From Rubrivivax gelatinosus IL144 (GTDB taxonomy: Bacteria; Pseudomonadota; Gammaproteobacteria; Burkholderiales; Burkholderiaceae_C): 64,000 nucleotides of DNA. Numbering within the stretch: position 1 is the stretch's first letter; the number at the start of each line of letters is the position of its first letter. Shown in pieces: positions 10,538 through 19,010 of the stretch. Where the stretch lies: NCBI RefSeq assembly GCF_000284255.1, contig NC_017075.1, forward strand, positions 992,001 to 1,056,000, read 5' to 3'. Below the pieces are notes generated by a model. The model ran no database searches, was not told the origin of the DNA, and saw nothing but the letters and a program-made list of their open reading frames with translations. A program made the position numbers and the translations under genes.

Positions 10538-10583
10538 CGCATCGGGCGCCGCCCGGTGCCGGGCGGCCTGCAGTGGGGTGCAT
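10530..10583 (-). CDS. Short leader ORF coupled to the SARP-type regulator
   Basis: A 17-codon ORF (MHPTAGRPAPGGARCDG) is preceded by AAGGAG, 8 bases before its ATG. Its TGA lies just inside the next gene, so it overlaps the regulator's ATG at 10535-10537 (arrangement ATGGCTGA). The regulator's own start has only a weak GGGCGG-like upstream sequence, so reinitiation from this leader could be its main source of ribosomes. The ORF is too short to judge by composition, and its reality rests on the ribosome site and overlap geometry. Confidence 0.45.
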   Translation of the reverse strand: MHPTAGRPAPGGARCDG

Positions 10584-10713
10584 TCAAGAATCTCCTTGCG
10601 CACAGCGGCGACCGGGTCGGTGTACGCGCCGGGCGCTTACCCGCCTCTTATCGGCTGCCGTGCAGCATGCCCAGCCGCCGGCCGCAGCGAAATCCCCAGG
10701 CGGCGCAAACGAA

Positions 10714-10737
10714 AACGGCCGCCCGAAGGCGGCCGTT
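10714..10737 (-). terminator. Terminator of the M48-like gene, UUCG tetraloop
   Basis: A perfect 10-bp stem (10714-10723 with 10728-10737) encloses four bases. Read on the minus strand the loop is C(UUCG)G, an unusually stable tetraloop, and the stem is followed by TTCGTTTG. It lies 18 bases after the stop of the M48-like gene at 10756 and upstream of the regulator transcribed in the same direction, so it should insulate the two. Confidence 0.8.
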
Positions 10738-10755
10738 CCAGGCGCTGCGAAAGCC

Positions 10756-11580
10756 TCAGAGCGCCTGCACGGCCTGGCTGCGCGCGAGCGTGCCGGCGGT
10801 GGCGTTCTGCGCGTCCATGCAACGGCCTTCTGCGGCCGGCGTGGCGCGCAGCACGCCCAGCGCGACCTGCTGGGCCTGCGGCTTGGCCGCGCCCAGCGCC
10901 TGCAGCGAGCGCACGCCGAAGGCGTCGGCCTGCAGTTCGAAGCGCTTGTTCAGGCCGGCGACCAGGCAGGTGCCGAAGCCCAGGCCGGCGTCGGCGGCGG
11001 CGCCGCTGGCGACGACCGAGGCGCTGATCGTCGGCAGCATGCCGAAGCCCAGCACGCTGGTGGCGTAGAAGCCGGTGGACAGCAGGCGCAGCGCGGCGGT
11101 GCGGGTGCCGTGGCGGTAGACGCCGTGGCCGAGTTCGCGCGACAGCGAGAAGGTCAGCGCGTCGGGCGTGGCCTTGTCGGCCAGCGCGGTGCTGACGGTG
11201 ACGACGTAGTGCGGCGCACGCAGGCGGCTTTGCTGCAGATCGGTGGCGGGCTTGCCCTGGGCCGGGTCGACGGCGGAGACGATCACGTCGCCGAGCCAGT
11301 CGCGGTCCATCCAGCCGTCGTCGTCCACGCGCTGTGCGGCGTAGATGCTGCGGCAGGCCGGCGCGCGCAGGCGTTCCAGGCGCGCGGCGGCGGGGTTGGC
11401 CGATTCGTCGACCAGCAGCACCGTCAGTTCACCCGGGGCGAGCGTCAGGCCGGGCAGGCCGGCGCAGTCGACACGCTGGGCGAGGTACTTGGGGGTGCTC
11501 GCGGGGACGGCAGGCGTGGTGGCGAGCAGGGCCGGGGCGGCCAGGGCCGTCACGGCCGCTGCTCGGATTGCGTTTTTCAT
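10756..11580 (-). CDS. Secreted M48-like protein with altered zinc site (RELGH)
   Basis: A 274-residue protein with a clear Sec signal peptide (MKNAIRAAAVTALAAPALLA). The mid-region SRELGHGVYRHG aligns by eye with the HELGHxxxRHG zinc motif of M48 metallopeptidases, and KRFELQADAFGV (E215, D219) matches the downstream ExxxD ligand motif. The first histidine is Arg148 (codon CGC, one transition from CAC), while Glu149 and His152 are kept. M48 enzymes need both histidines, so this is either an inactive pseudopeptidase or one with a changed site. A hydrophobic stretch lies near residues 165-195. The start has AAGGAAGGA upstream. It is monocistronic with its own terminator. Family assignment is moderately sure. 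Confidence 0.7.
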   Translation of the reverse strand: MKNAIRAAAVTALAAPALLATTPAVPASTPKYLAQRVDCAGLPGLTLAPGELTVLLVDESANPAAARLERLRAPACRSIYAAQRVDDDGWMDRDWLGDVIVSAVDPAQGKPATDLQQSRLRAPHYVVTVSTALADKATPDALTFSLSRELGHGVYRHGTRTAALRLLSTGFYATSVLGFGMLPTISASVVASGAAADAGLGFGTCLVAGLNKRFELQADAFGVRSLQALGAAKPQAQQVALGVLRATPAAEGRCMDAQNATAGTLARSQAVQAL

Positions 11581-11901
11581 GAGGTCCTTCCTTACTGCTG
11601 CGGGTGTGGCCGCCTGCAGGCCACGAATGCTTGCCAGTAGATGAAAATTTCTGTCAAGCTGCCGTTACAGTCTATCGACTGTTATCCATCAATTATCTGG
11701 GCTCATATCAAAGGACTTGTCCCAACGCAGGATAGACGCGCATTCGAGGGTTTGCGCGCGTGGTCCTGGCGCCACGGTGGTCGCCCGCGCCGCAATGGGG
11801 CGTGACGGCGGGGCGTCGGCGCCACGCCGGCCGGCCGGTGTCTTAAGACCGCCTTCACCTCGCCCGCGCAGCATGACGGTATCGACTTCCGAGAGACCGT
11901 C
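11581..11901. other. Gene-free divergent intergenic region
   Basis: These 321 bases separate the M48-like gene from the flavocytochrome gene. The part around 11635-11705 is markedly A/T-richer than the surroundings, consistent with divergent promoters, and holds the inverted repeat listed at 11667. No ORF with coding character was found. Confidence 0.6.
11667..11682. promoter_or_regulatory. Inverted repeat, candidate operator
   Basis: ACAGTC-TATC-GACTGT is a perfect 6-bp inverted repeat with a 4-base spacer. It sits inside the A/T-rich promoter zone between divergent genes. No regulator is obviously paired with it. Confidence 0.35.
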
Positions 11902-13236
11902 ATGAAAACGATCCGCACCACCTTCGTCGCGCTCGCCGCCGGGCTGAGCGCGCTGTGGCTGGCGGCCGAGGCCTCCGCGCTGCCGGCCGCGCAAGGCGTC
12001 TTCCCGTGGCGCAACCTGCTCGTGCAGTACAGCGGCGTGCTGGGCATGGGGCTGATGAGCGTCGGCATGCTGCTGGCGCTGCGCCCGGCCTGGCTGGACG
12101 AACGCCTGCACGGCATGGACAAGGGCTACCGCCTGCACAAGTGGCTGGGCATCGCCGGGCTGGCGCTGTCGGTGGCGCACTGGCTGTTCGCCAAGGGCCC
12201 GAAGTGGCTGGTCCAGGCCGGCTGGCTGGAGCGCCCGCAGCGCGGGCCGCGGCCGCAGTTCGAGCCCGACAGCCTGCTCGCCCTGCTGCAGGGCCTGCGC
12301 CACCCGGCCGAGGAGATCGGCGAGTATGCCTTCTACGCGATGCTGGCGCTGATCGCGATCGCGCTGATCAAGCGCTTCCCGTACCGGCGTTTCTTCCAGA
12401 CCCACCGCGCGATGGCGCTCGTGTACCTGGTGCTCGTCTTCCACTCGGTGGTGCTGACCAAGCCCGAATACTGGCTGCAGCCGGTCGGCCTTGTGCTGGC
12501 CGCGCTGATGGCGGTGGGCACGGTGTCGGCCTTCATGAGCCTGGCGCGCCGCATCGGCCGTGCGCGCCGTGTCGAAGGCCGGGTCGAGAGCGTCGAGTTC
12601 CAGCCGGGCACCCAGGTCACCGCGGTGACGGTCCAGCTCGGCGAGGGCTGGCGCGGCCACGACGCCGGCCAGTTCGCCTTCGTCACCTTCGACGCCGCCG
12701 AGGGCGCGCACCCGTTCACCATCGCCTCGGCCTGGGCCGGCGACGGCCGGCTGCGCTTCCTGATCAAGGCGCTGGGCGACTACACGCGCACGCTGCCGCA
12801 GGCGCTGAAGGCCGGCGACGCGGTCGCCGTCGAAGGCCCTTACGGCCGCTTCCGCTTCGAAGGCGAGCAGCGGCGCCAGGTGTGGATCGGCGCCGGCATC
12901 GGCGTCACGCCTTTCGTCGCCCGGCTGCAGGCGCTGGCGCGCCGGCCCGACGGCCGCACGATCGACATGTTCCACCCGACCGCGGCGGTCGACCCGGTGG
13001 CGCTGGCCCGGCTGGAAGCCGATGCCGGGGCCGCCGGCGTGCGCCTGCACGTGCTGCAGGACGGCCGCGACGGTCGCCTCGACGCCACCCGGCTGCGCCA
13101 GCTGGTGCCCGACTGGCTGCACGCCGACTTCTGGTTCTGCGGCCCGGCCGCCTTCGGCGAGGCCCTGAAGCGCGACCTGGCCGCCGCCGGCCTGCCGGCG
13201 GGGCGTTTCCACCAGGAGCTGTTCGAGATGCGCTGA
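11902..13236 (+). CDS. Ferric-reductase-like membrane flavocytochrome (FRD/FNR domains)
   Basis: A 444-residue protein. The N-terminal half has about six membrane helices with histidines spaced as haem ligands (RLHKWLGIAGLALSVAHW and FFQTHRAMALVYLVLVFHS). The C-terminal half, from about residue 220, is a ferredoxin-NADP reductase-like module with an FAD-binding HPFTIAS motif, a NAD(P)-binding GAGIGVTPF loop and a terminal FCGPAAFG segment. This matches the ferric reductase/NADPH-oxidase-like superfamily, which moves electrons from NAD(P)H through FAD and haem across the membrane. The acceptor cannot be told from sequence. No iron-uptake gene is adjacent. Confidence 0.85.
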   Translation: MKTIRTTFVALAAGLSALWLAAEASALPAAQGVFPWRNLLVQYSGVLGMGLMSVGMLLALRPAWLDERLHGMDKGYRLHKWLGIAGLALSVAHWLFAKGPKWLVQAGWLERPQRGPRPQFEPDSLLALLQGLRHPAEEIGEYAFYAMLALIAIALIKRFPYRRFFQTHRAMALVYLVLVFHSVVLTKPEYWLQPVGLVLAALMAVGTVSAFMSLARRIGRARRVEGRVESVEFQPGTQVTAVTVQLGEGWRGHDAGQFAFVTFDAAEGAHPFTIASAWAGDGRLRFLIKALGDYTRTLPQALKAGDAVAVEGPYGRFRFEGEQRRQVWIGAGIGVTPFVARLQALARRPDGRTIDMFHPTAAVDPVALARLEADAGAAGVRLHVLQDGRDGRLDATRLRQLVPDWLHADFWFCGPAAFGEALKRDLAAAGLPAGRFHQELFEMR

Positions 13237-13387
13237 GCGTGCAGGACGCACGCCCGCTGACCCGCGCGAATGAGGGGGGCGGCGGCGCGCTCGGGCATCG
13301 CGCCGGGGGGATCATCGGCCGGGGCGGCCTGCCGCCCGCCGTCGCGTGGCAACCAGGCTCCGCGGCGGGCCAGACGACCGCCCTCCG

Positions 13388-13924
13388 ATGACCGACTCCC
13401 GCCTCCTCCGCGCCCTGGCCACCGGCCTGCTGCTGGCCGTCGTGATGCCGTTGCGGGCCCAGGAGCTGTCTCCGGTGGCCGAGAGCCGCTCGGCGCTGAG
13501 CCCGGCGGCCATCGTGCTGGGCATCGTGCGCTACACACGCTGGCCGTCCGACGCGCCGCTGCGGCTGTGCGTCGGCGAAGGCAGCGGCGCCGAGCTGCGC
13601 GCCCAGCTCGAACGCACGCCCGACCCGCGCGGCCTGGAGATCGTCGAGACGCCGCGCCACCTTCCGCCGCCGGCCGCCTGCTCGGTGTTGCTCTTCGACG
13701 GCTGGCCGCCGGTGGCGCACCGCGAGACGCTGCGCCGCCTGGCCGGGCAGCCGGTGCTCACCATCGGCTGGGGCCACGAGTTCTGCAGCGACGGCGGCAT
13801 GTTCTGCCTGCAGCGCATCGGCGACCGCCACAGCTTCGAGGTCAACCTCGACGTCGCCGCACGCAGCGGCCTGCGCGTGCATCCGCAGGTGCTGCGCCTG
13901 GCGCGCCCGGGGCCCAAGGCATGA
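13388..13924 (+). CDS. yfiR: YfiR-family periplasmic repressor of a diguanylate cyclase
   Basis: A 178-residue protein with a Sec signal peptide ending near PLRAQ. The AIVLGIVRYTRWP segment is the DUF4154/YfiR hallmark. Four cysteines (LRLC, AACS, and the pair FCSDGGMFC) match the spacing of the two disulfides of Pseudomonas YfiR. In that system YfiR sits in the periplasm and holds the cyclase YfiN inactive until sequestered by YfiB. Its stop overlaps the next start by 4 bases (ATGA), so repressor and cyclase are co-translated. I start it at the ATG of MTDSRLL, since the upstream extension is not signal-like. Confidence 0.85.
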   Translation: MTDSRLLRALATGLLLAVVMPLRAQELSPVAESRSALSPAAIVLGIVRYTRWPSDAPLRLCVGEGSGAELRAQLERTPDPRGLEIVETPRHLPPPAACSVLLFDGWPPVAHRETLRRLAGQPVLTIGWGHEFCSDGGMFCLQRIGDRHSFEVNLDVAARSGLRVHPQVLRLARPGPKA

Positions 13925-15165
13925 GCACCGCCGGCGCCACCAAGCTGCCGCTGGCCACCGTGCTGCGCCAGGGGCAGCTGCGTGTCGCGCTGGCGGCGCT
14001 GCTCGTCGTCTGCAGCGTGGTCACGCTCGGGGCGGCCTGGCAGCTCAAGGGCGAGCAGCGCCACAGCCTGGACCTGATCGGCCGCTCGATCGCCTACTCG
14101 ACCGAAGCTGCCGTCGCCTTCGCCGACGACGCCGAGGCCTCGCGCCTGCTGGCCGGCATCGGCAGCGCCGAGCGCCTGGACTCGGCGCGCATCGTGCTGG
14201 GCGACGGCCGCGAGTTCGCGCACTACGAACGTGCGCCGGCCGGCGCGCTGGACGGGCTGCAGCGCCGGCTGTCGCCGACGCTGGAACTGCCGATCGTCGT
14301 CGACGGCCGCGACGCCGGGCGCCTGGTGCTCAGCGGCGACGCCGGCTTCCTGCGTGCGCTGCTGCTGTGGGCGGGTTTCGGCGCGCTGTTCGGCGTCGCG
14401 GTCACCGCGCTGGCCGTGGCGGCCACCGCGCGCCGGCAGGACGCGCTGGTGCTGCAGCCGCTGCTGGCGCTGTCGCGCACCACGCGCTCGATCCGTCAGG
14501 CGCGGGCTTTCGGCCGCCGCGTCGAGCCGGTCGCGGTGGCCGAGCTCGACGCGCTGGCCGGCGACTTCAACGCCCTGCTCGACGAGGTGCAGGCCTACGA
14601 GGCCGAGCTCGTCGCGCGCAACGAGGCGCTGCGCCAGGCCTACGAGGCGGCGGCGCAGCAGAGCCGGCGCGACGCGCTGACCGGCGTGGCCAACCGCCAC
14701 GCTTTCGAGGAGCGGCTGGCCGAGGCGCTGAGCCGCGCCCGCCGCGAGGGCGAGCGTGTCGGCCTGCTGTTCGCCGACGCCGACCGCTTCAAGGCCGTCA
14801 ACGACGAGCACGGCCACGAGGCGGGCGACGCCGTGCTCTGCGCGATCGCGTCGCGCCTGAACCGCGGCGTGCGCCAGCACGACCTGGTTGCGCGGCTGGG
14901 CGGCGACGAGTTCGTCGTGCTCGTCGCGCCGCTGCACTCGCGCGACGAGCTGGAGCCGATGCTGACCCACCTCGAGGCGCTGGTGCGCGAGCCGCTGCCG
15001 CTGCCCGGCGGCCTGCTGCTGCGTCCGTCGGCCAGCCTGGGCGCCGCCGTCTTCCCCGACGACGGCGACGGCGCGGCCGAGCTGATGGCCGCCGCCGACC
15101 GCGCGATGTACCGCCGCAAACACGCCGGCCGCAACCGCCCCGCCGCCACCGACGCCCCGCCATGA
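13921..15165 (+). CDS. yfiN: YfiN-like membrane diguanylate cyclase
   Basis: A 414-residue protein. A membrane segment at about 20-42, a periplasmic CHASE8-like region, a second membrane segment near 140-160, a HAMP-like linker and coiled coil to about 245, then a GGDEF domain. The active-site loop LGGDEF is intact and is preceded at the correct distance by RQHD, the RxxD product-inhibition site. It should make cyclic-di-GMP from two GTP at the inner membrane, restrained by the YfiR-like protein encoded just upstream. The start overlaps yfiR and the stop overlaps the OmpA-like gene, each by 4 bases. Confidence 0.88.
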   Translation: MSTAGATKLPLATVLRQGQLRVALAALLVVCSVVTLGAAWQLKGEQRHSLDLIGRSIAYSTEAAVAFADDAEASRLLAGIGSAERLDSARIVLGDGREFAHYERAPAGALDGLQRRLSPTLELPIVVDGRDAGRLVLSGDAGFLRALLLWAGFGALFGVAVTALAVAATARRQDALVLQPLLALSRTTRSIRQARAFGRRVEPVAVAELDALAGDFNALLDEVQAYEAELVARNEALRQAYEAAAQQSRRDALTGVANRHAFEERLAEALSRARREGERVGLLFADADRFKAVNDEHGHEAGDAVLCAIASRLNRGVRQHDLVARLGGDEFVVLVAPLHSRDELEPMLTHLEALVREPLPLPGGLLLRPSASLGAAVFPDDGDGAAELMAAADRAMYRRKHAGRNRPAATDAPP

Positions 15166-15698
15166 CCGACTGCCGTCTGTACCCCCCGTCTCCCGTGCCT
15201 GACCGCCGCCGCCGCGCGGCGCTGATCGCCCTGGCGGCGGCCGCCGTCGCCGGCTGCCAGGCAACACCGCCCGCGGCGCCGCCGCGCCCGCGCTTCAGGC
15301 CCGAGCAGGTGCGCACGCTGCAGGATCTGGGTTTCCGGCCCGAGGGCGAGGACTGGCAGCTCGATTTGTCGATGGCGCTGCTGTTCGGCTTCGACGCCGA
15401 CCGCCTGCAGCCGCCGCAGACCGAACGTCTGGGCCGCATGGGGCGGGCGCTGGCCGAGGCCGGCATCCGCCGCATGCACGTCGAAGGTCACACCGACAAC
15501 GTCGGTGCCGCGGCCTACAACCAGGCCTTGTCGCTGCGCCGCGCCGCCAGCGTCGCGCGCGCGCTGGCCGGCGCCGGATTCGACGCCGCCGGCCTGCAGG
15601 TGCGCGGCCTGGGCGCCGAGCGCCCGATCGCCGACAACGACAGCGAAGCCGGCCGCGCGCAGAACCGGCGGGTGACGCTGATCGTCGTCGCGGACTGA
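15162..15698 (+). CDS. yfiB: YfiB-like OmpA-domain outer-membrane lipoprotein
   Basis: A 178-residue lipoprotein. A basic N-terminus (DRRRRAALIALAAAAVAGC) ends in a lipobox with Cys near residue 32. The C-terminal OmpA peptidoglycan-binding domain shows VEGHTDNVG and the NRRVTLIV end. In Pseudomonas, YfiB relieves cyclase inhibition by capturing YfiR at the outer membrane. The order R-N-B with 4-base overlaps throughout strongly suggests the same three-part switch here. The stop is 4 bases from the converging radical SAM gene. Confidence 0.85.
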   Translation: MTDCRLYPPSPVPDRRRRAALIALAAAAVAGCQATPPAAPPRPRFRPEQVRTLQDLGFRPEGEDWQLDLSMALLFGFDADRLQPPQTERLGRMGRALAEAGIRRMHVEGHTDNVGAAAYNQALSLRRAASVARALAGAGFDAAGLQVRGLGAERPIADNDSEAGRAQNRRVTLIVVAD

Positions 15699-15702
15699 GG
15701 CC

Positions 15703-17619
15703 TCAGCGCCGCTCCAGCGCCCGCGCGATGCGCCCGCGCGGCACCGTCGGCTTGGGCACACGCTGGTCGAACCAGCTGCGCACGTCGGCGTCCAGGCCGA
15801 TGCCGTGCATGTAGTTGTAGATCGCCTTCTTCAGCGCCGTGCCCAGGCGGTCGTGGTCGACGCCGGTGGGGTCGACGAAACCGACGTCGTTGCGCGCGAA
15901 CGTCGTCGGCGGCAGCGGCTGCAGCGTCACGCCGTAGGCCGCCGGGTCGCGGCCGACCGGCGAGTGCACGGTGCAGGTGAAGCGGTGGAAGAAGCCCGAC
16001 TGGATGCAGCCGGCCTCGAACAGCTGGCGCACGTACTCCAGCGCGTCGACCGTGTCCTGCACGGTCTGCGTCGGGAAGCCGTACATCAGGTAGGCGTGCA
16101 CCAGCACGCCGGCGTCGCTGAAGGCGCGCGTGACACGCGCCACCTGCTCGACCGACACGCCCTTCTGCATCAGCCCCAGCAGCCGGTCCGACGCCACTTC
16201 CAGCCCGCCGCTGATCGCGATGCAGCCGCTGTCGGCGAGCTGGCGGCACAGTTCGGGACTGAAGCTCTTCTCGAAGCGCACGTTGCCCCACCACGAGATC
16301 GACAGCTGCCGGCGCTGCAGCTCGGCGGCCAGCGCCTTCAGCGACTTCGGCGGCGCGGCTTCGTCGACGAAGTGGAAACCCGTCTGCCCGGTCTCGGCGA
16401 CGATGGCCTCGATGCGGTCGACCAGCGTCGCCGCGCCGGCGGCGTCGTAGCGCGAGATGTAGTCCAGGCTGGTGTCGCAGAAGCTGCACTTCTTCCAGTA
16501 GCAGCCGTGCGCCACCGTCAGCTTGTTCCAGCGCCCGTCGCTCCACAGCCGGTGCATCGGGTTGAGCATGTCCAAGAGCGACAGGTAGCGGCCCAGCGGC
16601 AGCCCGTCCCAGGTCGGCGTGCCGACTTCGGCGAAGGGCACGTCGGCCTCGCCGATGTCGTGGTGGCGCACCACGCCGCCTTCGTCGCGCATGAAGGTGC
16701 GCACCAGGCGCTGGCGCGAGCGTTTGCCGGCCCAGTGCTCCAGCAGCGCCAGCAGCGGGCGCTCGCCGGCGTCCAGCGTCACCGCGTCGACGTAATCGAA
16801 CAGCCGCGCGTCGGACAGCTCGCGCAGCTCGGTGTTGACGAAGCCGCCGCCCAGCGCCACGCGCAGCCCGGGCTGCACGGCCTTCATCGCCTGGGCGATG
16901 CGCAGCGCGCCGTAGACCGAGCCGGGGAAGGGCACGCTCAACAGCACGACGTCGGGCCGGTGCTCGGCCAGCGCGTCGCGCGCCAGGCGCTCGAGCGTCG
17001 CGTCGACGAGATTCGGCGGCGCCGCCAGCGCCTGCGCCAGCGGCTCGAAGCTCGGCTGGCTGGCGGCCAGCGATTCGGCATAGCGCACGAACTCGAAACG
17101 GGCGTCGACGGCGTCGCGCAGCACGTCGGCCAGATCGTCCAGGTACAGCGTTGCCAGGTGGCGCGCGCGGTCCTGCGTGCCCAGCGCGCCGAAGGCCCAG
17201 GCCAGCGGGTCGCCACCTTCGGGGTCGTCGGGGTCGACGTAGACGTCCAGCGAGCAGAAACGCGCGCCTTCGGGCAGGAAGGCGCGGCCGGCGATGCGGT
17301 GCGCCAACGTCGCGTCGCCGCCTTGCAGGAAGCGGATGGTCGGCGTGATCGTCGACGCGTAGCGCTCGAACTGCGCCTCGAAGGCGTCCAGCCGCGGCGT
17401 GCGGCGTTCCGGCGGCAGCGCGGCGGCGGCCGCGCGCACGGCGGCGAGTCCTGCCGGCGTGAACAGCTCCAGCACCAGCGCCAGCGCGAGGTCGGTCTGC
17501 ATCGCGGCGATGCCGCGCGAACGGAGGAAGCCGGTCAGGTAGGCGGTCGAGGGGTAGGGCGTGTTCAGCTGCGTCATCGGCGGGATGACGGCGAGCACGC
17601 GGAGGTCTTGGGCGCTCAT
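15703..17619 (-). CDS. B12-binding-domain radical SAM protein
   Basis: A 638-residue protein. The N-terminus (LRVLAVIPPMTQLNTPYPS) and the region to about 290, including DVVLLSVPFPG and LGGGFVNTEL, look like a cobalamin-binding fold. The radical SAM core begins near residue 375 with HGCYWKKCSFCD. The three cysteines are spaced C-x4-C-x2-C rather than the textbook C-x3-C-x2-C. SAM-binding segments follow (GFHFVDEAAPP, ISGGLEVASDRLL, YLMYGFPTQT). The reaction is unknown; relatives are often annotated only as B12/radical SAM proteins. I start at the ATG of MSAQDLRVL, because the upstream extension is low-complexity. Divergent from the tctC-like gene. Confidence 0.83.
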   Translation of the reverse strand: MSAQDLRVLAVIPPMTQLNTPYPSTAYLTGFLRSRGIAAMQTDLALALVLELFTPAGLAAVRAAAAALPPERRTPRLDAFEAQFERYASTITPTIRFLQGGDATLAHRIAGRAFLPEGARFCSLDVYVDPDDPEGGDPLAWAFGALGTQDRARHLATLYLDDLADVLRDAVDARFEFVRYAESLAASQPSFEPLAQALAAPPNLVDATLERLARDALAEHRPDVVLLSVPFPGSVYGALRIAQAMKAVQPGLRVALGGGFVNTELRELSDARLFDYVDAVTLDAGERPLLALLEHWAGKRSRQRLVRTFMRDEGGVVRHHDIGEADVPFAEVGTPTWDGLPLGRYLSLLDMLNPMHRLWSDGRWNKLTVAHGCYWKKCSFCDTSLDYISRYDAAGAATLVDRIEAIVAETGQTGFHFVDEAAPPKSLKALAAELQRRQLSISWWGNVRFEKSFSPELCRQLADSGCIAISGGLEVASDRLLGLMQKGVSVEQVARVTRAFSDAGVLVHAYLMYGFPTQTVQDTVDALEYVRQLFEAGCIQSGFFHRFTCTVHSPVGRDPAAYGVTLQPLPPTTFARNDVGFVDPTGVDHDRLGTALKKAIYNYMHGIGLDADVRSWFDQRVPKPTVPRGRIARALERR

Positions 17620-17811
17620 CGGTGGCGGGATTCTCGCCCGCGGCGGCCGGGCACGTCGCGCGGGCGCAAGACATGCCTGTTCCGGCAAGTCTGAAAGCTG
17701 CGGCGCTCGGCTAGGCGCAAGGCTGCCGGCTCCCTAGAGTGCATGTTCCCGGCCTGCCGGACCTGCCCCCGAGGCAGGCTGCGCAGGCCGCCAAGAGAAC
17801 CAGGAGACAAG

Positions 17812-18789
17812 ATGAAGCAATGGTTGCGGGCCACCCTGGCCCTGCTGCTGGCCGCGCCGACGGCGGCGGCGCTGGCCCAGGCGGCGACATTCCCCGAACG
17901 CGACAAGCCGCTGCGCATCGTCGTGCCGTTCGCGGCCGGCGGTGGTGTCGACGCTGCCGCGCGGCTGCTGGGCACCCAGCTGCAGAAGCAGCTCGGCGTC
18001 AACGTCATCGTCGAGAACCGCGCCGGCGGCAGCGGCACGATCGGCGGCCGGGCGGTGCTGTCGTCGCCGGCCGACGGCCAGACGCTGCTGTTCTCGGCGG
18101 CCACGCACGTGCTCGCGAAGCAGGTGCTGAAGAACGCGCCCTACGACCCGCAGACCGACTTCGCGCCGGTGGCGCGTGTCGGCGAGGCGCCGCTGATGCT
18201 GGTGCTGGCTCCCAGCCGCACGCAGACCCGGCTGGCCGACGTGATCACCACGATCCGCCGGCAGCCCGACAAATGGACGGCCGGCATCCCCGCCGCCGGC
18301 GCGCCCAGCCATCTGGCGACGCTGCTGATGGCGCGCGACGCCGGGCTCAAGCTCGCCTACGTGCCCTACAAGGGCACGCAGCCGGCGCTGATGGACGTCG
18401 CCGGCGGCCACACCGACCTGGTTCTGGACTCGATGATCTCGCTGCTGCCGATGGCCAAGTCGGGCAAGGTCAGGCCGGTCGCCATCACCTCGGCGCGGCG
18501 CAGCGCGCTGGCGCCCGAGGTGCCGACCTTCAAGGAAAGCGGGCTGCCCGAGTTCGCCTACGCCTCCTGGTACGGCGTCTGGGCGCCTGCCGCCACGCCG
18601 CCGGCCCGCGTGGCGACCTTGAACGCCGCGATCAACGCCGCCACCACCGAGCTGGCGCGCAGCGGCGCCTGGGCCAAGCTGGGCATCACGCCGGTCACCG
18701 AGAGCGCCGAGCAGTTCAAACGCTTCGTCGCGCGCGACGTCGCGCAGGGCGCCGAACTGCTGCGCAGCGCCGGCTTCCAGCCGGAGTGA
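17812..18789 (+). CDS. Bug/TctC-family tripartite tricarboxylate transporter substrate-binding protein
   Basis: A 325-residue periplasmic protein with a Sec signal (MKQWLRATLALLLAAPTAAALAQ). Family features are the IVVPFAAGGGVDAAAR opening, VENRAGGSGTIGG, YVPYKGTQPALMDVAGGH and a late WYGVWAP segment. Such proteins capture a carboxylate or amide solute, and Burkholderiales genomes encode many orphan copies. No TctA/TctB membrane partner is nearby, so this is an orphan receptor with unknown ligand. The ribosome site AGGAG sits 6 bases before the ATG. A small CCTGCC/GGCAGG hairpin at 17762-17778 lies in its leader. Confidence 0.9.
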   Translation: MKQWLRATLALLLAAPTAAALAQAATFPERDKPLRIVVPFAAGGGVDAAARLLGTQLQKQLGVNVIVENRAGGSGTIGGRAVLSSPADGQTLLFSAATHVLAKQVLKNAPYDPQTDFAPVARVGEAPLMLVLAPSRTQTRLADVITTIRRQPDKWTAGIPAAGAPSHLATLLMARDAGLKLAYVPYKGTQPALMDVAGGHTDLVLDSMISLLPMAKSGKVRPVAITSARRSALAPEVPTFKESGLPEFAYASWYGVWAPAATPPARVATLNAAINAATTELARSGAWAKLGITPVTESAEQFKRFVARDVAQGAELLRSAGFQPE

Positions 18790-19010
18790 CGGCGGCGCGC
18801 AGCTGCGCCGCGGCGCATTTCCCGGCCCGCCAGGGCCGCCGGCGCCCGGCGGCTCGGCCCTCCCCCGAGCCTCGGGGGCGACCGGCGCTTGCATGCAACG
18901 GCCGGGCGCATGGCGAGGACCGCCGGTGAAATACTCGGAAACCCGGCGTGACCGCCGGTCACCAAGGACGCTGGCGAAACAGCCGGCGCGTGCGTGCAGG
19001 GAGGGAAACC

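Noticed and set aside
7286..11068. A 1260-codon open frame on the plus strand
   Set aside because: It is antisense to the SARP-type regulator and the M48-like gene. The composition is low-complexity Arg/Gln/Gly, with no motifs.
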